DNA of 26,262 nucleotides. It comes from Acanthaster planci. Its lineage: Eukaryota; Echinodermata; Asteroidea; Valvatida; Acanthasteridae. The DNA lies in assembly GCF_001949145.1 (NCBI RefSeq), contig NW_019091408.1, positions 1,277,099 to 1,303,360 on the forward strand, read 5' to 3'. The translations under genes and the position numbers were made by a program. The notes beneath the pieces are model-generated. The model had not been told where the DNA came from and did not search any database. It was given only the letters and a program-made list of their open reading frames with translations. This document shows, piece by piece, positions 1-9,996 of this stretch (its first letter is position 1; every line of letters begins with the position of its first letter).

Positions 1-129
1 GACAACTTTTGATCAATTAGAGAAGTGGGGTTTGGCCACTGTACATCAGAAAGATGTGGCCATTTTAGTAAGGCTTTTATTCATTTTTTAAATCAACATA
101 ACTACTCTTTTGTGACATTCTTTTTGCAG

Positions 130-308
130 TACGGTGCACCCCCACAGGGTATGTACGCACCCCCTGGGGTACAAGGTCAGATGGGTCAGCCCATTATGCA
201 GCAAGGGGGTGAGATGGCCATGCCGCAGGGGCAGGTACCTGGAGGGATGATGACGCAAGGAAACCACCCCATGACAATGGCACAACCTGGACAGGCCATG
301 TACTCACA
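130..308 (+). CDS. Penultimate coding exon of the unidentified gene
   Basis: The exon has 59 full codons plus two bases. It opens YGAPPQGMYAPPG and ends AMYS followed by ca. The acceptor is tttttgcag at 121-129 and the donor gtaagt begins at 309. The split codon becomes CAT (His) with the next exon. The reading frame stays open upstream into the intron, so a frame-only call would start too early. Confidence 0.72.
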
Positions 309-872
309 GTAAGTCAATTGTAGTTTGTTCATACCTGCTCCAGCAAAATGAGGAAATAGTCACAGGGTATACTGGGAGGTCTCATTTGTGAGTTATTTAG
401 AAACTGGCCTGAGCAGGGGAAACCCTCCATGAACAAATATGAGCTTGGTCTAACATACTTGGTTACAACCAGGAGTAATGTGTGCCAATGAAAGGTGCAG
501 TGGTTAAGAGACTGGCTTATTCTGAGACTGAGCTTTGTTGGCTTTCAGGAGAGGCTGGATTTCCTTAGATTAATCCTCAATTCTCTCGCTCCCCGTCACA
601 GTGCCCAGCAGCCCTACCAGACCCAGCCTGCACCCATGGCCCAGGGCAACATGGCCCCCTACCAAGCGCCGCCCCAGAACTCCATGCACCCGATGGGTGG
701 CAACACCTCCACCTCCTTCAGCGTCCAGAGCAGCGTGCCAGCAGGTGTACAGGGCCCACCCGTCATGCAGCAGAACTACAGCGGGGTACCAGCTGGCCCG
801 CAGCCTCCCCCACCCATGGGCGTTCACCCGCCTCAGCAGCACCATCAGCAGCAGCAATCCATGTTAATGTGA
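130..872 (+). CDS. 3' end of an unidentified gene with a Pro/Gln/Met-rich tail (partial)
   Basis: Two exons (130-308 and 602-872) join in frame to give the last 149 residues of a protein that begins left of the window. The first follows a polypyrimidine-AG acceptor (tttttgcag) and ends at a gtaagt donor. The second starts after tcacag and stops at TGA 870-872. The tail is low complexity: repeated PQG, MAQ, PPQ and QQ words, a late PQPPPPMG segment, a poly-H/Q run and the end QQQQSMLM. There is no folded domain, membrane segment or catalytic motif. Such tails occur in endosomal adaptors (STAM, HRS) and in transcription co-regulators. The terminal hydrophobic MLM loosely recalls STAM, but that is a weak guess and no symbol is given. 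Reading frame and splice sites are convincing; identity is not. Confidence 0.75.
602..872 (+). CDS. Last coding exon of the unidentified gene
   Basis: The first base completes the split codon, then AQQPYQTQPAPMAQG follows and the exon runs to TGA at 870-872. The base composition is clearly richer in C and G than the flanks, as expected of coding DNA here. The same frame is open from 495, but 495-601 ends in a good acceptor (ccccgtcacag) and reads unlike the tail, so I treat it as intron. Confidence 0.75.
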
Positions 873-967
873 TCTGCAACTGGCTTGGCATACCGGTTAG
901 AAACTGAACCCATTTTCACACAACTAGCAAGCTCAGAAATTTGAGTATGGAAAATATCTGCTCTGAA

Positions 968-973
968 AATAAA
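968..973 (+). promoter_or_regulatory. Candidate poly(A) signal AATAAA
   Basis: AATAAA lies about 95 bases after the stop at 872. A second candidate, ATTAAA, is at 1215-1220. Either could end the transcript of the unidentified gene; the sequence alone does not decide. Confidence 0.4.
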
Positions 974-1220
974 ACGGATCCCAAACAAACTGACCTGTTA
1001 TATACATACATGTAGCTCATGCATGGTTCTCAGTTTTTTTTTGCCTGCCGACTTGCTGAGCACTGTTCCCAGCTTCGTCCAATTCTGAAGATGGGCCCAG
1101 AGCTGCCAGTAGCTGTACTCCAAAGAGCTGATAAACACATTAAATTGCTAACCAGAAAGACAACTGGACAGAAATTGTGTGTAATGAGTGTAGATTGTCA
1201 TGTACATTTTTTCCATTAAA

Positions 1221-4200
1221 GCTGGCTAAGCAGTAATTCAGGCCATTTTCATCAAAGAACGTTGACCAGTTTTGCAACTCTGAGGAAATTAGTTTTGGGG
1301 CTTTGGGCCCATTCTTTTAGGGATCGTCTCAGAAGCCAGATGTTCCTATTCCTACTGAACACTGAGGATTGATTGGAATGTTCTATAGCATTCTAACTTT
1401 TGATACACCCCCCTAAAAGTGGTCAGCCAGCTTTATTTGATTTGAACAAACTTTTGCAAGCAAAACCTGCATATTTTGACTTGTTACTGGGCAAAGGATT
1501 GTAACATGCACACTGCAGTAAATTGGTTCCCCACAATTTTTGCCTGGCAGAAAAACTTGTATTTGGCCCATAATCAAGACGTGCCATCTCAAAACCTGGG
1601 AAGATTTCAGCAATACCCATCTGTATGTAGGTCTTGTGCTTGCTATGGTAACATGAGTTTCAACCTAGTTGCGTTGCTCGGTAGCTATGTTCAAGAGGAA
1701 TAACTACTGAACGTGGTTTGGATGGTGATTTTAATTAACTTTGCGCTTCAAATTTGTATATGTAAAGAAATTCAAATTGGAACAAATTCTAAGCTGATGG
1801 AAAAAAATTCCTTTACATTTAGAACTGTAACTTAGCAACGCAGCTTCATATTTTGTACATAACACAGATGTCATGTATTCTCTGTCAAGTTGTGTGTTAC
1901 TGTGCTGACCGCTGGCATAATTATATTGATAAAGAGACATTCTAGAAGAACTAATCATAGAAAATAATTTGTTCCCAAAAAGTTGCAGACATTTAAAATT
2001 ATGGATGCCATGTTTTTGCTTATTCTACACAGTTCATATGCAAGGACAGAAGTCAGTGTCTTTTAATCTGTTCTTGGAAATAGTCTCGTGCTTGTGTCTC
2101 CAAATCCCATTGGTTACTTTGCCACTGGTGAAGGGAAGCATTATAACAGAGGTTGCCATGGGGGACAAGACTTCATTAAATATGTACACTAAAGCTTGTT
2201 GCCTTAAAACATTGCCAATTCTTCATTTCAGATGATGCGCTTATCCCAAAGAAATCAGGCTGAAATGATGTCATGTTTCCAATTGCCTAAAAGCCTATTC
2301 AGGCAACGCATTAATAAACATCAGTCAAAAAGTTTAGTTGGTACCTTATTTGACGACTATAAAACACTTATTAATAGTAGTTATTGGCCAGTTCACGTGA
2401 GGTCACTTTTGTTTTTAATTGATAGTAAACTTACATTCTCTTTCAACACACTGCATAATTATGTGGATTGGTCACGGATCAGATAACATGTACGTTGCAA
2501 AATTAAGCAATGTGATGGCACCACTATTGGCTAGGTGTTTCAACAAGCTCAAATATTGAATGGCATTGCTTTTCAAATGTCTGGAAAATGAGAGAATGTC
2601 TGCAGATAATGACAAGTGAGTTTCTACCTAGATTATTTAATTTAATCACAATATTGTTATGTTATAACATATCAAACTGTACATAGCCGCACCCAAAAAA
2701 GCATATGTATAAATATGTGAAATAATTTTACTGTGTTATTGCATTCAAACATAGCATATAAGTTTTTAAATTTTGCATTGTCTCATTCATTAGCCATGTT
2801 TCATTGAAAAATTCACAGTTGTAATTTCTTGGTCCATATTGGCTCCTTGCCCTTATTTTGTTAGGAAGATTTGATAGAAAAAACCTGCAATTGAATTTTG
2901 CCCTTCCCAAAGGCAAACTGTGGAGAAACTGCTGGACATTTCTGAACAGTAGACCCCTAACAGTTGGTGCTTGGTAATAGCAAGGAGCTATTATAATAAT
3001 ATATATCCAATGTAATAGCTCCATGGTAATAGTGCCTTTTCATGGCAAGGAACCATTGAGAAAATGTGGCAATCCCTATACTTGCATTGTCCCTATATCA
3101 GCCAGTTCTGTATCCATTTCAGTGTCAGTAATTTAAAGGCATAGTTCAGTTCTGAAATTTCTCGAGATCCACTATTGAAACAGTCTCGGTGAAGTGAACA
3201 AAATATGTCCGAAGGATTTGAAACTGTTCTTAGTGCAATTTGATGTCATCCTGACGAATTAAGAATGTGTTTTACCCCCTTGGTAGTGCATACATGTACA
3301 ACCATCGTCAAAGTTATTTGTGACAAATTGAAACCCGAAACCCCAAATGCTGTGAACTCGTTTGAGGAAAGGCTGTTTACTTCTGCTTGAATTTTAAGAG
3401 TTATGTTCTCAAAACGAACGAAATGATAACCGTTTAAATTTTGCTTAATAGTTTGATTATAGCTCAAACAATGGAATTCTTGTTTTTCGTTAAATACCTA
3501 TTCATGGCAAAAACAAATTGTGTATTATCAGTATAAAACCTTTTGGGAAAATATATTAAACTTGTCTGATGTCGGAAAGAATTTATCGTCTTTTGTTGTT
3601 GTGGGTAGTGTTAATTTTTCCATTCAAAAGAAGAAACATTGATTGAATCCGTATGACACCTTTAATTTGGTTACACCAGGCTAAAGTACGAAACTATTCA
3701 GTAACGTCTGTAAGAGCTATGGAGGGCAGTAGAACAATTTAACACATGGTGCATGATAATTATGTGTTATCCAATTTAGGGTGCAGTGTCCCAATTCAAA
3801 GAAGGCCGAGGCGCACAAAAAGTACCCCCCAGAGATTGTTTCGAAAAGAGGGGTCTGTTTGGGCCAAGAAATGGTGGGATTGTATCAGTATGGCCCAGGA
3901 TCTTCTCTGTAGATTCAGGGGCACCCATCTGGGGGCAAAGCAGACAAAAATGGGATTGAAAATTAGTCTGAAGAGCCCGAGGAAGGTGAGGGATGTCATT
4001 TGAAAAATGGCCGCTGGGAGGGCTTGGCAACATTCACTTTTGGGGCAGATAATTAAAAAATTTATTGGTTAACCTACTAAAAATTGAAAAGCAAATGAAA
4101 CCTGAAGGACCAAAAACACATTGTTTTTTGTTTGAGAGGCCTCAGGGACTTCAGTTGCCTGCCATGGGGCTCCAAACTTGGTTGATTTTACACTATTTTC

Positions 4201-4380
4201 AATTGAGCTTGAATTGGTTCAGTGCACCCTTTAACGATCAGCGCGGCCAAGTCTGGTTGCCAGACTAGACCTGGCGATACTTCAAGAAAATCTTTGTCTA
4301 AAGAGGGCGCTACTCTGTGGACACAATACATGTACAGTGTACTTGTACATCTAGATGTATCTGTGATTAAACAGAAGAAA
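1221..4380. other. Intergenic DNA and SMNDC1 5' flank, no gene seen
   Basis: This AT-rich stretch has only short chance reading frames. A 10-bp inverted repeat (ggagctatta 2984-2993 with taatagctcc 3013-3022) is visible. A G-rich patch at about 3780-4040 is open on both strands but shows no recognisable protein. The promoter and 5' UTR of SMNDC1 should lie in the last few hundred bases; I see no convincing TATA box. Confidence 0.5.
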
Positions 4381-4443
4381 ATGGCTGAAGTAAGCGAAGA
4401 TTGGCAGACGAATCTTTCCACCTACCGGGCCCAACTTCAACAG
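4381..4443 (+). CDS. SMNDC1: SMNDC1 coding exon 1
   Basis: Encodes residues 1-21, ending YRAQLQQ like the human YKAQLQQ. The donor is cag/gtaaat and the exon ends in phase 0. Confidence 0.93.
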
Positions 4444-7400
4444 GTAAATTATACACTTCAATTATACATCTTGATTGGGTACAACTGTAGAATATAGGGC
4501 CACTCTATTTGGACTTAGATTTTTTTTTACCATCTCCATTCATTTTGTGTTGCTTCGTTCTCAAAAGAACTCTTTCGACATCGTTCGTAGCCACCAACCG
4601 GGTAGGCCTACTCGATTTGGGTCTAGCTAATTAGGCCTACCGTCAACACACGATAGTATTACCAGACTAGTCAACACACCTTTCACAATCCCTAAGCTAT
4701 AGTTTGACTTATGAGAAATGCCTAGAAATTTTGGGTTCGTCGTCCGCCGCCGCGCTTCCACGTAGGGATTGGAAATGCCAGTCTGCAATGAATGGATCTC
4801 AGACTTTATTTCCCAATTAAACAAAATCACCCAGGGGTATCAATCTACCAAGAAAGAAAAGAAAATCATGCACATGTATTAGAAATAAGTATGTGATCTG
4901 TTTGAGAAAATAAAGAAAACAAAGGGGGAAAAAATGAAAAAACAATCTTGTGGCTAGTGGCCTTGAACCTGGCACATAGTGATTGCAGACCAATATGCGT
5001 ACTGTCATGACCGTTTGGGCCACTGTAATGCCGCGACAGTAATTGGCAATTAAAACCTTATATATATATTGACAATAATAACTGTGCAATTCCATAACAA
5101 TAGAATTTGGATGTCACATTACGGTTTCCGTAACAATAGCCACTTAGAATTGAAGTGAAATTGACGATAGCAAACATCATCAAGGAGCTGATACCTATCA
5201 CTCAGTGAATGTTCACCTTCAACCGAACAATGGGGAAAAGACGGGCATAGTAGGCCATCACGGTCATTCTGAGAGTATGCACCTATTTTGACTTACATGT
5301 AGTGGGCAGGAGTTGACTCATGCACTGGCTATGAGTTCAGTTGAGGTAGTTTACTTTGTACATGCTAGCCTGGGAATGATTTAACTTGATTGAATTGACT
5401 GAACCAAAAGATCTAAAAAATCAAGAAATGGTTGTTTTTTCTGTTTTTCTAAAAGATGTTGGCTCTAAATTTCATATCTCGTAATTTTTTTTTCAGGTGG
5501 AAGCGGCCTTGACAAACGATCCTGAGAATGAAGAACTCATCAAACTCAAGGCAGATTTACAGGTAAATGTTGGTTTCGGATCAGCCTGTGTTTTGTCAGG
5601 ATGCTGTGATGTTAGCACATGGTTTTTGAATCATTTAATTGAGGGGAAGAATTCCACACCCAGTAATCATTCATGTTTCCCTGCAGTGTATACATTGACC
5701 ATCAAATTAACTAGGGATAATATGGAAGCCCTTTAGTAGAAAGTACTTGGAAATCTTCACAACAGTGTTGCAGAGTTTGTGCACAGGATCTCAAGTGATG
5801 TCCAAGTACACTCTCACATGCAGTTTACTCCTACATGTACTTAGCCTCGTCTTCCTTAAATTCACTCATAGAAACTTATAAACTGTACATTTCCCTCACA
5901 ATGTACATGTATGAGGTCAGGTTATAAATTTTTCTTACATGTAACTATAGTTTAAAAAAGAATTCTTCAACTAATTTCATAGCTTGATATGCTTGATATG
6001 TTACCCAAGCAGTATTTTCTGGCCAGGAGTCAATAAATATTGAGCTGTGGGAGGTTCATGAATATTGTTAGTTGCCTTTTTTTGTCATTTACAGGATGTC
6101 ATTGAACTGACACTAGACCTGATTCAGGCTGGCCCAGGGGCAAAAAGTGAGGGGGATGAGGTTGAGAAAGAAATGACAGAAACCTCTTCATGGGGTGTTG
6201 GAGACAACTGTCAAGCTCTGTACAGCGAGGATGGCCTGTGAGTATGGGCACATGCGCAAGTGCGCCCTCATAGGTGACAAAGTGAAAGGCCAGGTTGATG
6301 CTTGACACTATCGCCCCTGAGCACCTGACGCCTGTGCATAGATCCTATGGGTTTTGTGCACATCCCAGTGGAAACTAGTTGTACCTATTCCACACTATAT
6401 ATTGTGCACAATCTGAGAAACTTAATTTATCCTTCTCTGTGCCGTGGATCTCTGAATGAACATATCTATGATGTGTGTAAGCCCCAGGTGAAACTTGCTT
6501 GCAGAAGATGCTTCTACATAGTCTGACGATTAACCCTAACCCTCCTCAATCCTTCACCTGTTGGAGGATTGAGGAGGGTTAGGGTTAAGCATTCATAAGT
6601 CCGCTCTTTTGAAGGGCAAGACTTGTAATATCAACGAGACCTTAAGACCAATATAGGGGTGAATAGGACAATCTAGTGTCAGTACATGTAGCCAATTAAT
6701 TTTGTCACTTAAAAATATATCTCTGCTAGATCCCTCCATTATGTGTTATATTTGGGTTAAATTTTGGAGGATTAAGGACATTTTTACCAAAAAAACTACC
6801 AGGGATTAGACTAAAGTAAGCATTTGACAGGCCATTCCAGATTTAATCCCTTTCTTTCTGTTTTGATGTGTTTCCAGGTATTACGAAGGCAAAATAGATG
6901 AAGTTCACATGGACGGTACTGTTACTGTCACATTTGAAGGGTATGGGAACACAGAAATTGTACAGGTGAGTTGGGTAGTCTTTGTCTTAACTACTTGCTC
7001 CTCTGCTGGCATACTTGAGTCAAAGATTGGAATGATGGAGCCTCAGAATTTGGAAAGTGTGATCATTTCCTGTTTGGTTATTTCCTGATACAGTATATTG
7101 AGTAAATGACCTTATGAATGTATCTTTCTTTGCTTCTTTCCTCCAGATATCCAAGTTAAAACCGAGCGAGCAGGCCAGGGGAAGTAAACGGTCGGGAGAC
7201 GAGGCTGACCTAAATCCCAAACCCTTGTCAAAGTAAGTGATAGGGTTCCAGCCTTACCCAGGGCTTAGATTGGTCTACGTAAATTTTAGGTGCCAAAAAT
7301 AAAGCACAGTACAATGTTAGGGATGCCCATCTGTTTTTAGCTTCAGGTCTACACCAAACATTGCACAGACATGACAGAAGTGGCCATTATTGTGCAAAAA

Positions 7401-8521
7401 ACAATAACATTTTGCGGTTTGTAGGGATATCAGAATGGAAATATAGGGATGAAAACAAAGACACTTCCTGTTTTTGCACAGTGTTATACACAATAGTACG
7501 ATTTTTTTTTTTAAATATTACACAGGAAAGAACTTTTAGCCAAGCGGCGGGAATACAAAAAGCGCAAAACACAGAAGAAGTTGGAAAAACTGAAGCAGAT
7601 GGAACAGAAGCATGAGGAGCAGAAAAACAGCTGGTTAAACTTCAGCAGCAAGGTGAGCCCTCAAGAGGTCAGGCCCTGCCAATTAACCGGGTGCCATCTT
7701 AGCTCATTTTTGAAATATTTGCTTTGCCTGTAACTTCCAGCTCTATTCCTCTTGGCCCATTTTTGAAACCTTTGCCTCGCCAGTGACTTCCAGCTCTATT
7801 CCTCTTGGCCTATTTTCGAAATCTGTTGACTTTTAGCTGTATTCTTCATGGTCCATTTTTGAAATCATGGCTTCCTCGCTTTCTTGCGGCTAAAATGTAT
7901 AACTGATTCAAAGGGGTCCGTTGTTTCAAGGTTGTGGGTTAGACTTTGTGTTTTGTTTATGCTCAGCTATGCATAAATTAGCGCCTTCCACAATATTTGA
8001 AATCCCCCGTGCTGCTCTAGGATACCATTGGCAGATTGGCACTGCCTGAACATACATGCAACGACAGGAATTGCTGGAGGATTTTAAAGGTTTGAGGTTG
8101 TGGGCACGCTGCACCTTTCCAAGAAGCATGTTCAAGAAAGACTGGAGGATTTTAGTCCGAGGCAGAATGTTTTGTTTAGATAATCAAAGGATTTTGAAGG
8201 ATTGAGGAAGGTGCCTAGCAAAAAAGCTTAAGGCTTAGGGTAGAGCATTGTGTGAGTTACAGCCTATATGTACATGCATTTAAGTCGAAACTTTCTGGAC
8301 ATTTTTATCTTCAGACCTAGGAGTACCTGAAATAACCTAGTGTATATATTTGTTGTTTATCCCTCTCTCAGGCTATCAAGAGCAAGAAGGGAATGACCAA
8401 GAAGAGTATTTTTGCATCCCCAGAGAGTTCCACAGGAAAAGTGGGCATTGGAACGTGTGGTGTAGGGGGTGCCCCAATGACGAAATTTGACAGACCCAAA
8501 CACAACGTAGTCAGAAAATAG
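4381..8521 (+). CDS. SMNDC1: SMNDC1/SPF30, Tudor-domain pre-mRNA splicing factor (7 exons, complete)
   Basis: Survival-motor-neuron-related splicing factor 30 is a nuclear protein needed for spliceosome assembly (recruitment of the tri-snRNP). Its Tudor domain binds symmetrically dimethylated arginine on Sm and other splicing proteins. Exons 4381-4443, 5497-5562, 6095-6237, 6878-6965, 7147-7232, 7526-7652 and 8372-8521 join without a frame break to give 240 residues; the human protein, from memory, has 238. Visible parts are an N-terminal helical region (1-60), a Tudor domain (about 74-126, with WGVGD, ALYSEDG and FEGYGN), a Lys/Arg-rich coiled segment with KKRK (150-185), and the conserved tail SIFASPESSTGKVGIGTCG (203-221). 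The start AAAATGG has a good context and MAEVSED matches the human MSED start. An in-frame ATG at 4222 is open upstream, but I reject it as the start. Cage position 86 is Tyr where human has Trp83. Confidence 0.95.
4444..5496 (+). other. SMNDC1: SMNDC1 intron 1
   Basis: A 1053-base GT-AG intron. It holds a tRNA-like SINE remnant on the minus strand near 4951-5025 and otherwise only short chance frames. Confidence 0.85.
4951..5025 (-). repeat. tRNA-like SINE remnant (A and B box)
   Basis: Read on the minus strand, TGGCCCAAACGGTCA (5022-5008) resembles an RNA polymerase III A box. GGTTCAAGGCC (4969-4959) fits the B-box pattern GGTTCRANNCC. The two are about 40 bases apart, as in tRNA-derived SINEs. 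Downstream on that strand is a T-rich tract. No full tRNA cloverleaf is evident, so it is not called as a tRNA gene. Confidence 0.4.
5497..5562 (+). CDS. SMNDC1: SMNDC1 coding exon 2
   Basis: Encodes residues 22-43 (VEAALTNDPENEELIKLKAD then LQ). The acceptor is a T-run ending tttcag and the donor is gtaaat, phase 0 on both sides. Confidence 0.93.
5563..6094 (+). other. SMNDC1: SMNDC1 intron 2
   Basis: A 532-base GT-AG intron with a few TACATGTA-type words near 5825-5945. No gene is seen inside. Confidence 0.85.
6095..6237 (+). CDS. SMNDC1: SMNDC1 coding exon 3 (start of Tudor domain)
   Basis: Encodes residues 44-90 plus two bases of Leu91. DVIELTLDLI matches the human EVIELTKDLL. The first Tudor strand follows: WGVGDNCQALYSEDG. 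The acceptor is atttacag and the donor gtgagt. Confidence 0.93.
6238..6877 (+). other. SMNDC1: SMNDC1 intron 3
   Basis: A 640-base GT-AG intron carrying the perfect telomere-motif hairpin at 6530-6588 and a related word, ggaggattaaggac, near 6764. Confidence 0.85.
6530..6588 (+). repeat. Perfect 24-bp inverted repeat with telomere-like sequence
   Basis: Bases 6530-6553 are the exact reverse complement of 6565-6588, separated by 11 bases. The right arm contains gggttagggttaa and the left arm ttaaccctaaccc, about two copies of the metazoan telomere unit TTAGGG. In the SMNDC1 pre-mRNA this would fold into a stable 59-nt hairpin of roughly pre-miRNA size. Confidence 0.85.
6878..6965 (+). CDS. 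SMNDC1: SMNDC1 coding exon 4 (Tudor core)
   Basis: The first base completes Leu91; residues 92-120 follow. It carries cage residues Tyr93, Phe110 and Tyr113 (the latter two in FEGYGN). The acceptor is gtttccag and the donor gtgagt. Confidence 0.93.
7147..7232 (+). CDS. SMNDC1: SMNDC1 coding exon 5
   Basis: Encodes residues 121-148 plus two bases of Lys149. ISKLKP closes the Tudor domain; then comes a hydrophilic linker ending NPKPLSK, like the human NKPMSKK. The acceptor is ctccag and the donor gtaagt. Confidence 0.92.
7526..7652 (+). CDS. SMNDC1: SMNDC1 coding exon 6 (basic coiled segment)
   Basis: The first base completes Lys149; residues 150-191 follow. KELLAKRREYKKRK aligns with the human KEMIAQQREYKKKK and is a likely nuclear localisation and coiled region. 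The acceptor is cacag after a T/A-rich tract and the donor is gtgagc. Confidence 0.93.
7653..8371 (+). other. SMNDC1: SMNDC1 intron 6
   Basis: A 719-base GT-AG intron. The left part is the 53-bp tandem repeat. The right part (about 8070-8210) has several degenerate copies of the word GGAGGATTTT or AAGGATTGAGG, similar to the stem of the intron 3 hairpin. No nested gene is seen. Confidence 0.8.
7702..7872 (+). repeat. Tandem repeat of about 53 bp in SMNDC1 intron 6
   Basis: About three copies of a unit with the words catttttgaaa, acttccagctctattcctc and ttggc start near 7703, 7757 and 7810. A fourth partial copy starts near 7853. Copies 1 and 2 are nearly identical through cttccagctctattcctctt; copy 3 is diverged and shorter. 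Confidence 0.75.
8372..8521 (+). CDS. SMNDC1: SMNDC1 coding exon 7 (C-terminus)
   Basis: Encodes residues 192-240 and stop TAG 8519-8521. It contains the most conserved tail of the family, SIFASPESSTGKVGIGTCG, then PMTKFDRPKHNV. The acceptor is ctctctcag. Confidence 0.95.
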   Translation, partial: AIKSKKGMTKKSIFASPESSTGKVGIGTCGVGGAPMTKFDRPKHNVVRK

Positions 8522-9058
8522 CACTCGGACACACTGTAATTTCAGTGTTTCTTTCTCTGGAGAGGCATTTGATAAATCTTTTCCTCCTTATACTGGGATG
8601 GCACTTTTGACCTTTTCCTCCCTCTTCGAGGGGTGGAGCAAGGAGTTTCTGGAGATGGAGGATGAACTCAAGACCAGGGGCCATGACAAAATAATGCTGT
8701 TCTGTTCACAAGAATCTCATGGATGGAAATATCATATCCTCAAGGTCCCACTTCGTCTATTTTCAGTCTCAGGACTAAAATTGAATAAGATGTGTTAAAA
8801 CATGTAAGACTTAGATAAGGTTTCTTTTTTTTTTTGTCAGATTGTAGCTCTAGAGTCAAACATCAGTTTGTCAAAGCTATTATAAAAGTTGGGGTATTTT
8901 GTGAACATTGGTGGAAAGCTGGTGGCTTTGAAGGCCAGGAAAGGCTCTCTAATTCTGTTTTGTTTACATGTACTTGGTGAATCAGTCTCTTGGTCTAAAA
9001 GGGACACTGGGAACTTCACGTCTATTTCTGTAGCTCTTTCTGTAGTATTGCCTGCCAA
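8522..9058 (+). other. SMNDC1 3' flank, up to the assembly gap
   Basis: Presumed 3' UTR and flank. No canonical AATAAA is seen before the gap; only gaataaga near 8784. The transcript end may therefore lie in or beyond the gap, where AATAAA occurs at 10454 and 10767. Confidence 0.45.
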
Positions 9059-9866
9059 NNNNNNNNNNNNNNNNNNNNNNNNNNNNNNNNNNNNNNNNNN
9101 NNNNNNNNNNNNNNNNNNNNNNNNNNNNNNNNNNNNNNNNNNNNNNNNNNNNNNNNNNNNNNNNNNNNNNNNNNNNNNNNNNNNNNNNNNNNNNNNNNNN
9201 NNNNNNNNNNNNNNNNNNNNNNNNNNNNNNNNNNNNNNNNNNNNNNNNNNNNNNNNNNNNNNNNNNNNNNNNNNNNNNNNNNNNNNNNNNNNNNNNNNNN
9301 NNNNNNNNNNNNNNNNNNNNNNNNNNNNNNNNNNNNNNNNNNNNNNNNNNNNNNNNNNNNNNNNNNNNNNNNNNNNNNNNNNNNNNNNNNNNNNNNNNNN
9401 NNNNNNNNNNNNNNNNNNNNNNNNNNNNNNNNNNNNNNNNNNNNNNNNNNNNNNNNNNNNNNNNNNNNNNNNNNNNNNNNNNNNNNNNNNNNNNNNNNNN
9501 NNNNNNNNNNNNNNNNNNNNNNNNNNNNNNNNNNNNNNNNNNNNNNNNNNNNNNNNNNNNNNNNNNNNNNNNNNNNNNNNNNNNNNNNNNNNNNNNNNNN
9601 NNNNNNNNNNNNNNNNNNNNNNNNNNNNNNNNNNNNNNNNNNNNNNNNNNNNNNNNNNNNNNNNNNNNNNNNNNNNNNNNNNNNNNNNNNNNNNNNNNNN
9701 NNNNNNNNNNNNNNNNNNNNNNNNNNNNNNNNNNNNNNNNNNNNNNNNNNNNNNNNNNNNNNNNNNNNNNNNNNNNNNNNNNNNNNNNNNNNNNNNNNNN
9801 NNNNNNNNNNNNNNNNNNNNNNNNNNNNNNNNNNNNNNNNNNNNNNNNNNNNNNNNNNNNNNNNNN
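9059..9866. other. Assembly gap (808 N)
   Basis: All bases are N. Open frames spanning it are artefacts. Confidence 0.99.
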
Positions 9867-9996
9867 GTCATGTCAAAAAGTTGCCTGTGGCTTGGGCTGT
9901 TACAATTGGCAAACTGCTGTCATGAGACATAGTCATGTCAAAAAGTTGCCTGTGGATTGGGCTGTTGTCATTTGCAAACTGCTGTCACGAGCCATG
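9867..9996 (+). repeat. 65-bp tandem repeat at the gap edge
   Basis: Two head-to-tail copies (9867-9931 and 9932-9996) share gtcatgtcaaaaagttgcct and gcaaactgctgtca with a few differences. A third copy begins with gtcat at 9997 but diverges at once. The first copy abuts the N run, so the array may continue into it. Confidence 0.85.

Noticed and set aside
481-535. A-box-like GGTGCAGTGGTTAAGAG, possible tRNA or SINE
   Set aside because: No B box follows at a suitable distance, and no cloverleaf can be drawn.
3776-4033. 85-codon minus-strand frame in a G-rich patch
   Set aside because: Proline-rich translation comes from the G runs; other frames of the same patch are also open and no domain is seen.
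6530-6588. True telomere or subtelomere
   Set aside because: Only about two TTAGGG units per arm, inside a gene intron, in opposite orientations.
7702-7872. CRISPR array
   Set aside because: Contiguous tandem copies without unique spacers in animal intron DNA.
8837-9932. Two frames of about 345 codons on opposite strands across 9059-9866
   Set aside because: They exist only because N codons contain no stops; the flanking real residues show no domain.
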